Origin: Corynebacterium pseudodiphtheriticum DSM 44287
GTDB lineage: Bacteria; Actinomycetota; Actinomycetes; Mycobacteriales; Mycobacteriaceae
DNA: 64,000 bases
Direction of reading: 5' to 3'
Assembly: GCF_000688415.1 (NCBI RefSeq)
Contig: NZ_JIAH01000006.1
Location: 1 to 64,000 of the forward strand
A program made the position numbers and the translations under genes. The notes beneath the pieces were generated by a model. That model did no database searches, was not told the origin of the DNA, and saw only the letters and a program-made list of their open reading frames with translations. This document shows, one piece after another, positions 19,608-27,283 of the stretch (position 1 is the first letter of the stretch; every line of letters begins with the position of its first letter).

Positions 19608-20004
19608 AGCTTTTAGTGTACGGTACGGGGGGCTTTAAGCTTTCAGCGTACGGGGGCTTTCGACATTAGCTCGGCTTTTATTCTGCGAAGGCTGGGTAGC
19701 AGCATTCATGCGAGCTCAGCTCTGTCACAGAAAGTTTGGTCACATGGTGGTGTGGTCTATCTGTATGAATGCTTCACGGGGGATGGTCTGAAAATTGATT
19801 CCTGCAGGTAGGTATATCCAACGGGGGTAATTTCCTTCATGAAACCTTCCTGTGATGGGGGCCAAGTTATTCCGGTCACTGTAAGCAAGGTAACATGTAT
19901 TTCGCACCAAAGTCTTGCCCGCATTCATGTGCGGGCAGTGTTTCACAGTGAAGTGAACAGGAATGTGACGTGGAAACGTCGCCCCAGAAGTAATAGGAGA
20001 GATT
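19608..20004. other. Intergenic region before DUF485-mctC
   Basis: No gene seen in this 397-bp gap. It begins with two degenerate copies of a G-rich unit (19608-19636 and 19638-19660, each starting AGCTTT and ending GGGCTTT). A hairpin (GCCCGCA 19917-19923 with TGCGGGC 19930-19936) lies about 70 nt before the DUF485 start and would be in the leader of the transporter mRNA. The promoter could not be placed with confidence. Confidence 0.5.
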
Positions 20005-20346
20005 ATGGCAGGAGCTCCTTCCAATAACCCCCGGCGTAAAGCTACGTCTGAAGAATTTATTGCGATGAGCAAATCAGAAGAATTTGCCGATCTGAAAACC
20101 CGTTTCCGCGGGTTTACGTTCCCCGCGATTATTCTCGCTCTGTTGTGGTTTTTCGCATACCTCGTGGTCGCCACGTTCTTCCCAGAAGCCATGGCCCTTG
20201 AGGTTGGCGGCGGCTTCAACATCGGGCTGGTGCTTGGCATTGCCCAATTTGTCACGACGTTCATGATCACCTGGATGTATGTGAAATTTGCTAATAAAAA
20301 CCTGGAGCCGCGTCAGTCGGCCATCCGTGAGAAAATGGAGGGCTAA
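20005..20346 (+). CDS. DUF485 membrane protein, partner of MctC
   Basis: A 113-residue protein with two membrane segments (about 38-60 and 71-93) after a polar N-terminus, the DUF485 family pattern. Such proteins are regularly encoded directly before solute:sodium symporters of the acetate/pyruvate type and are thought to assist them. AGGAG precedes the ATG, and its stop is three bases from the mctC start, so the two are co-translated. Confidence 0.88.
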   Translation: MAGAPSNNPRRKATSEEFIAMSKSEEFADLKTRFRGFTFPAIILALLWFFAYLVVATFFPEAMALEVGGGFNIGLVLGIAQFVTTFMITWMYVKFANKNLEPRQSAIREKMEG

Positions 20347-20349
20347 GCT

Positions 20350-22038
20350 ATGTTTTCCGCTTCGCTTGCACAGGCAAGTACAAACGTGACCACCGTAGCC
20401 CAGGCAGCAGCTGAAGAGGGCCTTGATGCGGGTAACCCGTTGATCAATATTGCCGTTTTTGCCGGCTTTATCATCGTCACCATGGCGATCGTGACGCGCG
20501 CTGGTAAGACCACTTCAGAAGCTTCCGACTTTTATACCGGTGGTGGACAGTTCTCCGGACGCCAAAACGGTTTGGCGATTTCGGGTGATTACCTATCTGC
20601 GGCGTCATTCCTCGGCATTGTCGGCGCAATCGCATTGTATGGCTACGACGGATTCTTGTATTCCATCGGTTTCTTCGTAGCATGGTTGTTTGCGTTGTTG
20701 CTGGTTGCTGAACCAATGCGTAACGTGGGTCGATTCACCATGGCCGACGTACTTTCGTTCCGGTTACGGCAAAAACCTGTCCGTCTGGCCGCTGCTATCG
20801 CCACAGTATTCGTTTCGCTGTTCTACTTGGTTGCGCAGATGGCTGGTGCCGGTTCACTGGTTTCGGTTCTTCTTGGACTGGATCAAAAAGTGTGGCAGTA
20901 CATTACCGTCGGTATCGTCGGTTCGGTGATGACCGCATACGTGCTAATCGGCGGAATGAAGGGCACAACCTATGTGCAGATGATTAAAGCTGTTTTGCTG
21001 GTTACTGCTGTAGTTGTCATGATTATCTTGACCTTTATCGCTGCTGGTGGTGGCTTCACCACACTGTTTGATCAGGCAGTAGAGACCCACCGCAACTCTG
21101 CATTCCTGGCCGAACGCGCCTATGAGGCCGAAGACATCATGAAACCAGGTTTGAAATATGGTTCGGATATTTGGACGCAGTTGGACTTCATTTCATTGGG
21201 TGTTTCACTGCTCTTCGGTGTTGGTGGCCTGCCACACGTGCTGATGCGTTTCTACACCGTTCCTACTGCGGTCGAGGCGCGTCGCTCAGTGACCTGGGCT
21301 ATTGTCATTATCGGCTCGTTCTATCTGATGACCTTGGTTCTGGGTTACGGAGCGGCGGCACTGGTTGGCCCGGATATCATCGTTGCCGCCCCAGGTGGCG
21401 CAAATGCGGCTGCACCACTGCTGGCCCTTGAATTGATGGGACCAATCTTTATGGCCGTCGTTGCCGCGGTGGCATTCGCAACAGTGCTTGCGGTCGTGGC
21501 AGGTTTGACGATTACGGCATCCGCTTCGGTGGCTCACGATATTTATGACGCGGTGCTTCGCGACGGTGAGGCATCGGAAGAATCCCAGGTTCGTATTTCC
21601 CGCATCACTGTGATCGTGCTTGGAATTGCCTCGGTTATCCTGGGTATCTTGGCGATGGAGCAGAACGTGGCTTTCTTGGTTTCGTTGGCCTTCGCTATTG
21701 CAGCCTCCGCAAACTTGCCGACGATCCTGTACTCGTTGTACTGGCGCAAATTCAATACCACCGGTGCTATTGCCTCGATGTACACCGGTCTAATTGGCTC
21801 CCTGTTGTTGATTTTCTTCTCGCCAGCCGTTTCTGGCACCGAATCTTCGATGGTGCCGGGCGCAGACTGGGCAATCTTCCCACTGACTTCTCCGGGTCTG
21901 GTTTCCATTCCACTGGCCTTCCTGGCTGGTTACTTGGGTACCGTGCTCTCTAAGCCGGACAATCTTGACCATTTGGCAGCAGAAATGGAAGTTCGTTCGA
22001 TGACAGGCGTAGGTGTGGAAGCGCCAGTTGATCATTAA
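20350..22038 (+). CDS. mctC: Monocarboxylate:cation symporter MctC
   Basis: A solute:sodium symporter family transporter, closest in my judgement to corynebacterial MctC, which imports pyruvate, acetate and propionate. The 562-residue protein has about 13 membrane segments; signature parts are GDYLSAASFLGIVGAIALYG and GLPHVLMRFYTVPTAVEARR. It forms a two-gene unit with the DUF485 gene and ends in a terminator. One CGTCGGCAAG motif lies at 21714 on the minus strand. Confidence 0.93.
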   Translation: MFSASLAQASTNVTTVAQAAAEEGLDAGNPLINIAVFAGFIIVTMAIVTRAGKTTSEASDFYTGGGQFSGRQNGLAISGDYLSAASFLGIVGAIALYGYDGFLYSIGFFVAWLFALLLVAEPMRNVGRFTMADVLSFRLRQKPVRLAAAIATVFVSLFYLVAQMAGAGSLVSVLLGLDQKVWQYITVGIVGSVMTAYVLIGGMKGTTYVQMIKAVLLVTAVVVMIILTFIAAGGGFTTLFDQAVETHRNSAFLAERAYEAEDIMKPGLKYGSDIWTQLDFISLGVSLLFGVGGLPHVLMRFYTVPTAVEARRSVTWAIVIIGSFYLMTLVLGYGAAALVGPDIIVAAPGGANAAAPLLALELMGPIFMAVVAAVAFATVLAVVAGLTITASASVAHDIYDAVLRDGEASEESQVRISRITVIVLGIASVILGILAMEQNVAFLVSLAFAIAASANLPTILYSLYWRKFNTTGAIASMYTGLIGSLLLIFFSPAVSGTESSMVPGADWAIFPLTSPGLVSIPLAFLAGYLGTVLSKPDNLDHLAAEMEVRSMTGVGVEAPVDH

Positions 22039-22082
22039 AGCTGCTCGCAGCGAACTAGCTAGTGACTGCTAGCTCTCCACAG

Positions 22083-22116
22083 AAATCCCTTAGCGTAGGT
22101 TAACGTTAAGGGATTT
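22083..22116 (+). terminator. mctC terminator
   Basis: A 13-bp stem (22083-22095 with 22104-22116, one G-U pair) contains the run of A/T that ends in TTTT, followed by GCTTTT. It lies 45 nt after the mctC stop. Confidence 0.85.
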
Positions 22117-22138
22117 TGCTTTTGTAGGATATGTATTT

Positions 22139-23131
22139 GTGACGCGCTCAAAAGATTTCGGAAACGCAGGTTCCACCTCATCGACGCCGCAGGTTTCAGC
22201 CGTTCAGTCTGGTTCTGGACTGCTCGGGATTAAGGTTTTGAGTTGGGGCCTCTTAACATCGGCAGTGGCGGTGATCGTCGCTGTGGCGTTCGTTGGCTCC
22301 CATAGCGGAATGAGTGCTTCGCATCTGTCGGTTAGCCCGAACGGAGAATTATCTGATGCCCGAGCTTCCGCCGATCGAAGTGGGCATGACGTTGCTAAAA
22401 CCAGGGGCAACGATTCCGCAAGTTTTGGGTCAGGTGAAGAAAAAGCGGAGCCAGCTTCCGGGGGGTCGAAGAAGGCTAATCGTTCTGAACTAACTGAGGA
22501 CAGCAATATCTTGCGTCCGAAGAAAATTGATTTCGTGGAAAATCAACAGGGTAGCCAGTTCACGTTGTATCGATTTTCTGATAATTCCAAGCTTGGCAGC
22601 ACCAGCGATCGCATGGCGCGCCCGGCCTTATCCTTGGTGAAATTGTTTATAGCGGAATATGTCCTAGAAAATGGCGATGAATCAGATAAAAAGCTTGTCG
22701 ACGCTATGATTACCGAATCGAGTGATGCGGCGGCCGACAAGCTGTGGGCGCAATATCCGGAATCCATCGACGAAGTTGCAGAAGACTATCGATTGTTTTC
22801 GACGCGAGCCGGCACCAAGTGGGGTTTTTCTGTCACGTCTACCTACGACGTAGTCAGCTTCATCGCACAAATCAAAGATGAAGATCCGAAACATCCACTT
22901 CTAGAGATGATGAAACGTACGGTCCCCGTGGCAGCTGACGGGTATGAGCAGGATTTTGGTACCGCCAAGTTGCCTGGAGTGCAAGGGACGAAATGGGGCT
23001 GGTCGGACGATCGCAGCCTGCATTCCTCGGTCTCGTTCGGTAAAGATTTTGTAGCTGCTGCCGCAATCACCGGTAGCGCAGATGACCTCTCCGAAATCGC
23101 TGAGAAACAGTTTATTCCGTATCTGAAATAA
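22139..23131 (+). CDS. Beta-lactamase-fold serine hydrolase, membrane-anchored
   Basis: A 330-residue exported protein related to class A beta-lactamases and DD-peptidases. One membrane anchor (about residues 32-53) is followed by a polar Ser/Gly/Lys-rich linker, then the catalytic domain with a SxxK motif (RPALSLVKLFI), a degenerate SDN-like element (SSDAAADKLW) and a KTG-like GTKWGWSD. The other family elements are weak, so I do not claim it degrades beta-lactams; a peptidoglycan or regulatory role is as likely. GTG at 22139 is the only start that includes the anchor. Confidence 0.7.
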   Translation: MTRSKDFGNAGSTSSTPQVSAVQSGSGLLGIKVLSWGLLTSAVAVIVAVAFVGSHSGMSASHLSVSPNGELSDARASADRSGHDVAKTRGNDSASFGSGEEKAEPASGGSKKANRSELTEDSNILRPKKIDFVENQQGSQFTLYRFSDNSKLGSTSDRMARPALSLVKLFIAEYVLENGDESDKKLVDAMITESSDAAADKLWAQYPESIDEVAEDYRLFSTRAGTKWGFSVTSTYDVVSFIAQIKDEDPKHPLLEMMKRTVPVAADGYEQDFGTAKLPGVQGTKWGWSDDRSLHSSVSFGKDFVAAAAITGSADDLSEIAEKQFIPYLK

Positions 23132-23177
23132 CGCTGTTTGCTCCTGGCTGTTGTCGATCCAGCCGTCTTGCGGCGGT

Positions 23178-24176
23178 TTAGAGCCCGAATTGTTTTGCAA
23201 GGTGCGCGTTATCCTGTGCGAGTTTCAGCAACTCTTGCACCGTGCGCGCACCTTGCTGTACTGCAGGGTCAGAGCTGAGCCGTTGCAGCTCGGCAACATT
23301 CGGTGGCGTCGTGCTACCTGGAATAGCTGGGAATTGACCTGGTGTGTTCTGCTGTGGGCCTTGTGGGAGATGCTGATTTTGGTTATTTTGCGGAGTCCGT
23401 CCCGCACCCGAGGCAACGCCTGGCTTCCACTGGCCCCAATCATGGGCGTAGACATTATTAATGTCGCAGACCACGCCACCAATGGTTTGCTGCTTATTCT
23501 GCGGCAGCTGATGGATAGTCGTGCGCGGGTGGATTTTCCCTCCAGAACCCCAGTCATGCATCCAGAAGTAGGAGCCAATGCCATCTTTGATAGCCCAGTC
23601 GATGACGTTGTAGTTGCCGTAGATTCCGGCAGAATATCCGGCAGCCTTCAGTAGTGCTTCAAAAGCGCGGAGGTAGGGGGCAATCAAAGAATCGTATTCG
23701 CCCCGGGTGGGGTTGTCGTCAATTGCAATATAGATAGGACGGCCGGTTGGGCCACCTGCGCTGCGATGTAAAGCGATCGCCTTTGGTGCGTGGGTGGCGG
23801 CGCCTAAGGCGCCTTGTTTCCAGTCTGCAGTTGCGGCGCGGCCGAATTGGTAAACCGAGGCGGTTTCCAGGCCGAGTGCTGCCAGGTTGTTGGTTTCCGT
23901 GGCGCTGACGGGTTTGCCTAGCATCCACTCTGCGCCTGGTCGGCGTTCAGAGACATAGCGTACGGCACCGAGGAAGCCGCCGTCCTTGATGGCACGCGCA
24001 GAAGGTACGCCGGCAGCGTAATCGAGCACCCGGCCCAAGATCGGGCCAGGGCCGTTTGCTGCTGCAGCGTGTGGGGCAGCGATAGTTGCGCTGGTGCTGG
24101 CAAAAGCGCCAGCTATCGCGAGGGCGCCGGTAGTGCGGAATAGAGAGCGTCGGCTGAAATTGCGACCGGTATTCAT
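23178..24176 (-). CDS. Tat-exported DUF1906 protein (Rv2525c-like)
   Basis: A secreted protein with a twin-arginine signal (SRRSLFRTTGALAIAG, residues 8-23) and a glycoside-hydrolase-like TIM-barrel domain of the DUF1906 family (GRVLDYAAGVPSARAIKDGG, YIAIDDNPT, AGIYGNYNVIDWAI, HQLPQ). The mycobacterial relative Rv2525c is a Tat substrate linked to the cell envelope. The C-terminal 80 residues are Gln/Pro/Asn-rich. ATG at 24176 has GGAGG at the right distance. It converges with the serine hydrolase gene, 46 nt apart. Confidence 0.85.
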   Translation of the reverse strand: MNTGRNFSRRSLFRTTGALAIAGAFASTSATIAAPHAAAANGPGPILGRVLDYAAGVPSARAIKDGGFLGAVRYVSERRPGAEWMLGKPVSATETNNLAALGLETASVYQFGRAATADWKQGALGAATHAPKAIALHRSAGGPTGRPIYIAIDDNPTRGEYDSLIAPYLRAFEALLKAAGYSAGIYGNYNVIDWAIKDGIGSYFWMHDWGSGGKIHPRTTIHQLPQNKQQTIGGVVCDINNVYAHDWGQWKPGVASGAGRTPQNNQNQHLPQGPQQNTPGQFPAIPGSTTPPNVAELQRLSSDPAVQQGARTVQELLKLAQDNAHLAKQFGL

Positions 24177-24487
24177 CAAGATTCCTCCAATCAGGAATGA
24201 ACAATCGTCACAATAATATCAGTAGTAACAACAGTTTCGGGGTTAAAACGCGAGTGCTGGTGCGCTAAGTTATCGTTTCGGGGAGCTAAGAGTTCAGGAG
24301 TAGAAACTCTCAAAAAATAAAACGTTGCAAAGGCGTGAATCAGTGAACCGGTCTGGGCTGCAATAGACTTTGCACAGACCTCATAAAATCCCTAAAACCA
24401 AGGCCTAAGCACCCGAGAAAACGAGAAATCTCGAGCCACCATAGGAATGATGTCTCGAGATAACACGAAATATCCCAGAGAAGAATG
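24177..24487. other. Intergenic region between DUF1906 gene and tRNA-Arg
   Basis: No gene seen. The right part holds an inverted repeat downstream of the tRNA (listed separately). I looked for an integrase or attachment-site duplication next to the tRNA and saw none. Confidence 0.5.
24428..24461 (-). terminator. Possible tRNA-Arg terminator
   Basis: ATCTCGAG (24428-24435) and CTCGAGAT (24454-24461) can pair around an 18-nt loop. On the minus strand the stem is followed by a T-rich stretch. It lies 26 nt after the tRNA 3' end. Confidence 0.4.
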
Positions 24488-24560
24488 TGCCCCAGAGTGG
24501 ATTCGAACCACCGACACCGGCTTTAGGAGAGCCGTGCTCTATCCCCTGAGCTACTGGGGC
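24488..24560 (-). tRNA. tRNA-Arg (anticodon CCU)
   Basis: A full cloverleaf of 73 nt on the minus strand: acceptor stem GCCCCAG/CTGGGGC, discriminator A, D-arm GCTCAGGGGATAGAGC, anticodon loop CTCCTAA giving anticodon CCU, and the T-arm with GGTTCGAATCC. It decodes AGG. CCA is not encoded. Confidence 0.96.
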
Positions 24561-24673
24561 CGACACTGGCCGGGTATTCCGGCCAGCCATTAGCTTAGCG
24601 CACACGAAAATTTCGGGCGAACGCGCGGGTGTGGCGCTGGCGCAAGCAACAGTTTGTCACCGACACTACAGCG

Positions 24674-24961
24674 TTAGCCTTGTAGTTCTTGCAATTTCTT
24701 TGCTACATCACTGGCGGGTGGGTTCGTCATCGAGGAACCATCAGAAAACAGCACCGTTGGAATGATGCGGTTGCCATCGTTGACAGACTCGATCCATGGG
24801 TTGGCGTTTTTGGCTTGGCCTTCTTCCGAGTCTGGATCGATCACCGCAAATGGGGTGCCATTGGCTTCCAAATCACCGATCAGCTTGCGGCAAAACGGGC
24901 ACCAGCTGGCAGCGAAGATGGTCACGTCGTGGGAGGTTTCTGGGGTTTGTACGTCAGACAT
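24674..24961 (-). CDS. mrx1: Mycoredoxin (glutaredoxin-like)
   Basis: A 95-residue thioredoxin-fold oxidoreductase with the redox motif CPFC at residues 21-24 and a cis-Pro segment (NRIIPTVLF). In actinobacteria this family reduces mixed disulfides with mycothiol. Its position directly after thyA-folA is the same as C. glutamicum mrx1. The ATG abuts the folA stop codon, so the three genes form one translationally linked unit. Confidence 0.9.
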   Translation of the reverse strand: MSDVQTPETSHDVTIFAASWCPFCRKLIGDLEANGTPFAVIDPDSEEGQAKNANPWIESVNDGNRIIPTVLFSDGSSMTNPPASDVAKKLQELQG

Positions 24962-25501
24962 TTAGGCTGCTGCCTTTCGTTCGTAGGTTAAGAATCGATA
25001 CTTGAGCGGTAAATCACTGGGCTCATGCCCCGGAATTTGCAAGTGTCCATTCGCAGAGACTTGCCAATCGCTATCTGCTACCAGACCGAAATCATCGGGA
25101 ACATCGGGAGCATACACGGCCCGCTGCCCATAAATGCTACCAATATTCGCCCCCATCAGGGTGATCTCTAACCGGTCGACATCGCCCAAGGTCGCCTCGT
25201 AGACTTTGCCACCGCCCATAATCCATGCAGTGTGTAACTGCGCGACGTCGGCAAGCGAGCCGATAACCTCAGCGCCGGCAGACCAACTACCTGGGCTTGC
25301 CGACGACAATACGTAGTTGTCCCGCCCAGGTAGTGGGCGGAACTGCTGGGGAAGCGACTGCCATGTCTTGCGTCCCATGATCACCGGTGCACCTGTGGTG
25401 ATTTCTTTGAAATGCGCGAGATCCTCCGGCACATGCCACGGCATCGCCACGCCGTCGCCAATGATCCCGTCGAGTGATTGCGCCCAAATTGCTCCCAACA
25501 T
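24962..25501 (-). CDS. folA: Dihydrofolate reductase
   Basis: Reduces dihydrofolate with NADPH to regenerate tetrahydrofolate after thymidylate synthesis. The 179-residue protein shows LGAIWAQSLDGIIGD, MPWHVPEDLAHFK, the cofactor motif GRKTWQSLP and WIMGGGKVYEATL. I chose ATG at 25501 because it gives the usual N-terminus; a GTG at 25507, overlapping the thyA stop by one base, would add two residues. Two CGTCGGCAAG motifs lie only 50 bp apart in this gene, in opposite orientations. Confidence 0.94.
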   Translation of the reverse strand: MLGAIWAQSLDGIIGDGVAMPWHVPEDLAHFKEITTGAPVIMGRKTWQSLPQQFRPLPGRDNYVLSSASPGSWSAGAEVIGSLADVAQLHTAWIMGGGKVYEATLGDVDRLEITLMGANIGSIYGQRAVYAPDVPDDFGLVADSDWQVSANGHLQIPGHEPSDLPLKYRFLTYERKAAA

Positions 25502-25506
25502 GGTCA

Positions 25507-26373
25507 CTACACCGAGACCTGTGCTTTGATCGACGGGTGCGGATCATAGCCCTCGACCGCGATATCGGAAAAATCATAATCGAAAATGCTGGCAGCTTTG
25601 CGCAAACGCAGTTGTGGGTAAGCGCGTGGCTCGCGGCGTAGTTGCTCACGGACCTGATCGAAGTGATCGTTGTAGATATGGCAGTCGCCACCGGTCCAGA
25701 TCAGCTCGCCGACTTCCAACCCAGCCTGTTGGGCGAGCATATGCGTCAGTAAAGCGTAGGAAGCGATGTTGAAAGGCACACCTAAAAATAGGTCCGCGCT
25801 GCGCTGGTAAACCTGTAGTGAGAGCTTGCCGTCCGCGACGTACAATTGGAACAATAAATGGCAGGGCATTAATGCCATGTCATCCAACTCGGCGACGTTC
25901 CAAGCACTGACTACCATGCGCCGTGAATCCGGGTTTTTTCGCAGGTTTTGGACGGCTTGGGCGATTTGGTCGATATGCCCGCCATCTGGGGTTGGCCACG
26001 AACGCCATTGCACGCCATAAACCGGCCCTAATTCACCGTTATCATCGGCCCATTCATTCCAAATGCGCACACCGTTGTCCTGCAACCACGCCACGTTGGA
26101 ATCGCCGCGCAAAAACCACAACAGCTCACCGACTACCGCGTGGAAATAGACTTTTTTAGTGGTCAAAAGTGGGAAGGATTCGGCTAAGTTATACCGCAAC
26201 TGTCGGCCGAACACACTGGTGGTCCCGGTGCCAGTGCGGTCCTGCTTAGCGGTGCCGTTGTTTACGACATCACGCAATAAATCCTCGTAGGGAGTGCAGA
26301 TCGTATTGCTAGCGGCTTGGGGATGGGCGCTACTCGTGGGGTCAGTTTCGGAGCTAGTTGCCGGCTTAGTCAT
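25507..26373 (-). CDS. thyA: Thymidylate synthase ThyA
   Basis: Methylates dUMP to dTMP using methylene-tetrahydrofolate. The 288-residue protein has all main motifs: the phosphate-binding [12 protein letters not shown], catalytic Cys in [12 protein letters not shown], the [19 protein letters not shown] block and the final [12 protein letters not shown] polar extension of about 25 residues precedes the domain. It is the first gene of thyA-folA-mrx1 and overlaps or touches folA. Confidence 0.97.
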   Translation of the reverse strand: MTKPATSSETDPTSSAHPQAASNTICTPYEDLLRDVVNNGTAKQDRTGTGTTSVFGRQLRYNLAESFPLLTTKKVYFHAVVGELLWFLRGDSNVAWLQDNGVRIWNEWADDNGELGPVYGVQWRSWPTPDGGHIDQIAQAVQNLRKNPDSRRMVVSAWNVAELDDMALMPCHLLFQLYVADGKLSLQVYQRSADLFLGVPFNIASYALLTHMLAQQAGLEVGELIWTGGDCHIYNDHFDQVREQLRREPRAYPQLRLRKAASIFDYDFSDIAVEGYDPHPSIKAQVSV

Positions 26374-26494
26374 GAGCCATAGTTTACTAGCGCGTACCCA
26401 TCGCTGCCGATTAACAATCGGTCATGTACCACCAGTCTTGTACAGCTAGACATGAACAACCAGGCATGAACAACTAGCCATAGACAGTTAACGA

Positions 26495-27253
26495 TTAATA
26501 GCGGCCGTTGGCTGCTTTGTAATCCGCGATATGGCCCAACATGTCGTCGGCAAGTTCTTTCCGGCAGATCAACAAATCCGGGATATAGGTATCGGCGCGG
26601 TTGAACCGGTGCTGCGAACCGTCCAGGCGGCTAACGTGCAAACCGGCCGCTTGGGCCACTCCGACGGGTGCGGCCTGGTCCCACTCATATTGTCCACCGG
26701 AATGGATATAGGCATCAACGTCGCCTAGCAGGACTTTCATTGCTTTAGCGCCGGCAGAACCCAGCCTTACGGTCTGCAAATCCATGTGCTTGCCGACGTA
26801 GTCTGCAATTTCCGGAGGGCGATTACGCGAAACCACAATGCGTCGCGAAAACGGACCGGATACCGCGCGCACCTCAGACGAACGGAACACCACACCTAGG
26901 TCAGGTAGGCCGACTGCGGCATGCAGCGGCACTCCGTCTTCGACTAGCGCGATATGCACGGCCCAGTCCTGGCGGCCGGTGGCGAACTCTTTTGTGCCAT
27001 CGAGCGGGTCGACAATCCACACCCGTTTTTTCTGCAGCCGCGTGGGATTATCCTTGGACTCCTCGGATAAGAAACCATCGTCTGGGCGATGCTGAGCAAG
27101 CACGCGCGCGATCCAGTTTTGGGCCAGCTCGTCACCAGCTTGTGCGAGCTCCTTATCCCGCAACAAACCAACCCCGCGGATTCCTTTGAGAATTTCCCCG
27201 GAACCTTGGGCCAAAAGGTTGGTGAGTCGAACATCTGATAACACGCCTGTCAT
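26495..27253 (-). CDS. cysQ: 3'(2'),5'-bisphosphate nucleotidase (CysQ-like)
   Basis: A metal-dependent, lithium-sensitive type phosphatase of the inositol monophosphatase superfamily. CysQ removes phosphate from PAP or PAPS made in sulfate assimilation. Motifs seen: DGFLSEES, WIVDPLDGTKEFATGR (metal ligands) and WDQAAPVGVAQAAG. Length 252 is normal. The upstream thyA gap of 120 bp contains a short degenerate duplication (CATGAACAAC twice). It is divergent from lhr, about 30 nt apart. Two CGTCGGCAAG motifs are present. Confidence 0.88.
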   Translation of the reverse strand: MTGVLSDVRLTNLLAQGSGEILKGIRGVGLLRDKELAQAGDELAQNWIARVLAQHRPDDGFLSEESKDNPTRLQKKRVWIVDPLDGTKEFATGRQDWAVHIALVEDGVPLHAAVGLPDLGVVFRSSEVRAVSGPFSRRIVVSRNRPPEIADYVGKHMDLQTVRLGSAGAKAMKVLLGDVDAYIHSGGQYEWDQAAPVGVAQAAGLHVSRLDGSQHRFNRADTYIPDLLICRKELADDMLGHIADYKAANGRY

Positions 27254-27283
27254 GCCCCATACTGTAGCCGTAGAGTGGGCCTC

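Noticed and set aside
19608..19660. G-rich double repeat after the aldo/keto reductase as a regulatory element
   Set aside because: The two copies are short and imperfect and do not form a clear hairpin or known operator; noted only as intergenic content.
24177..24560. Integrated element at tRNA-Arg
   Set aside because: No integrase, no repeated tRNA 3' end and no change in gene content next to the tRNA.
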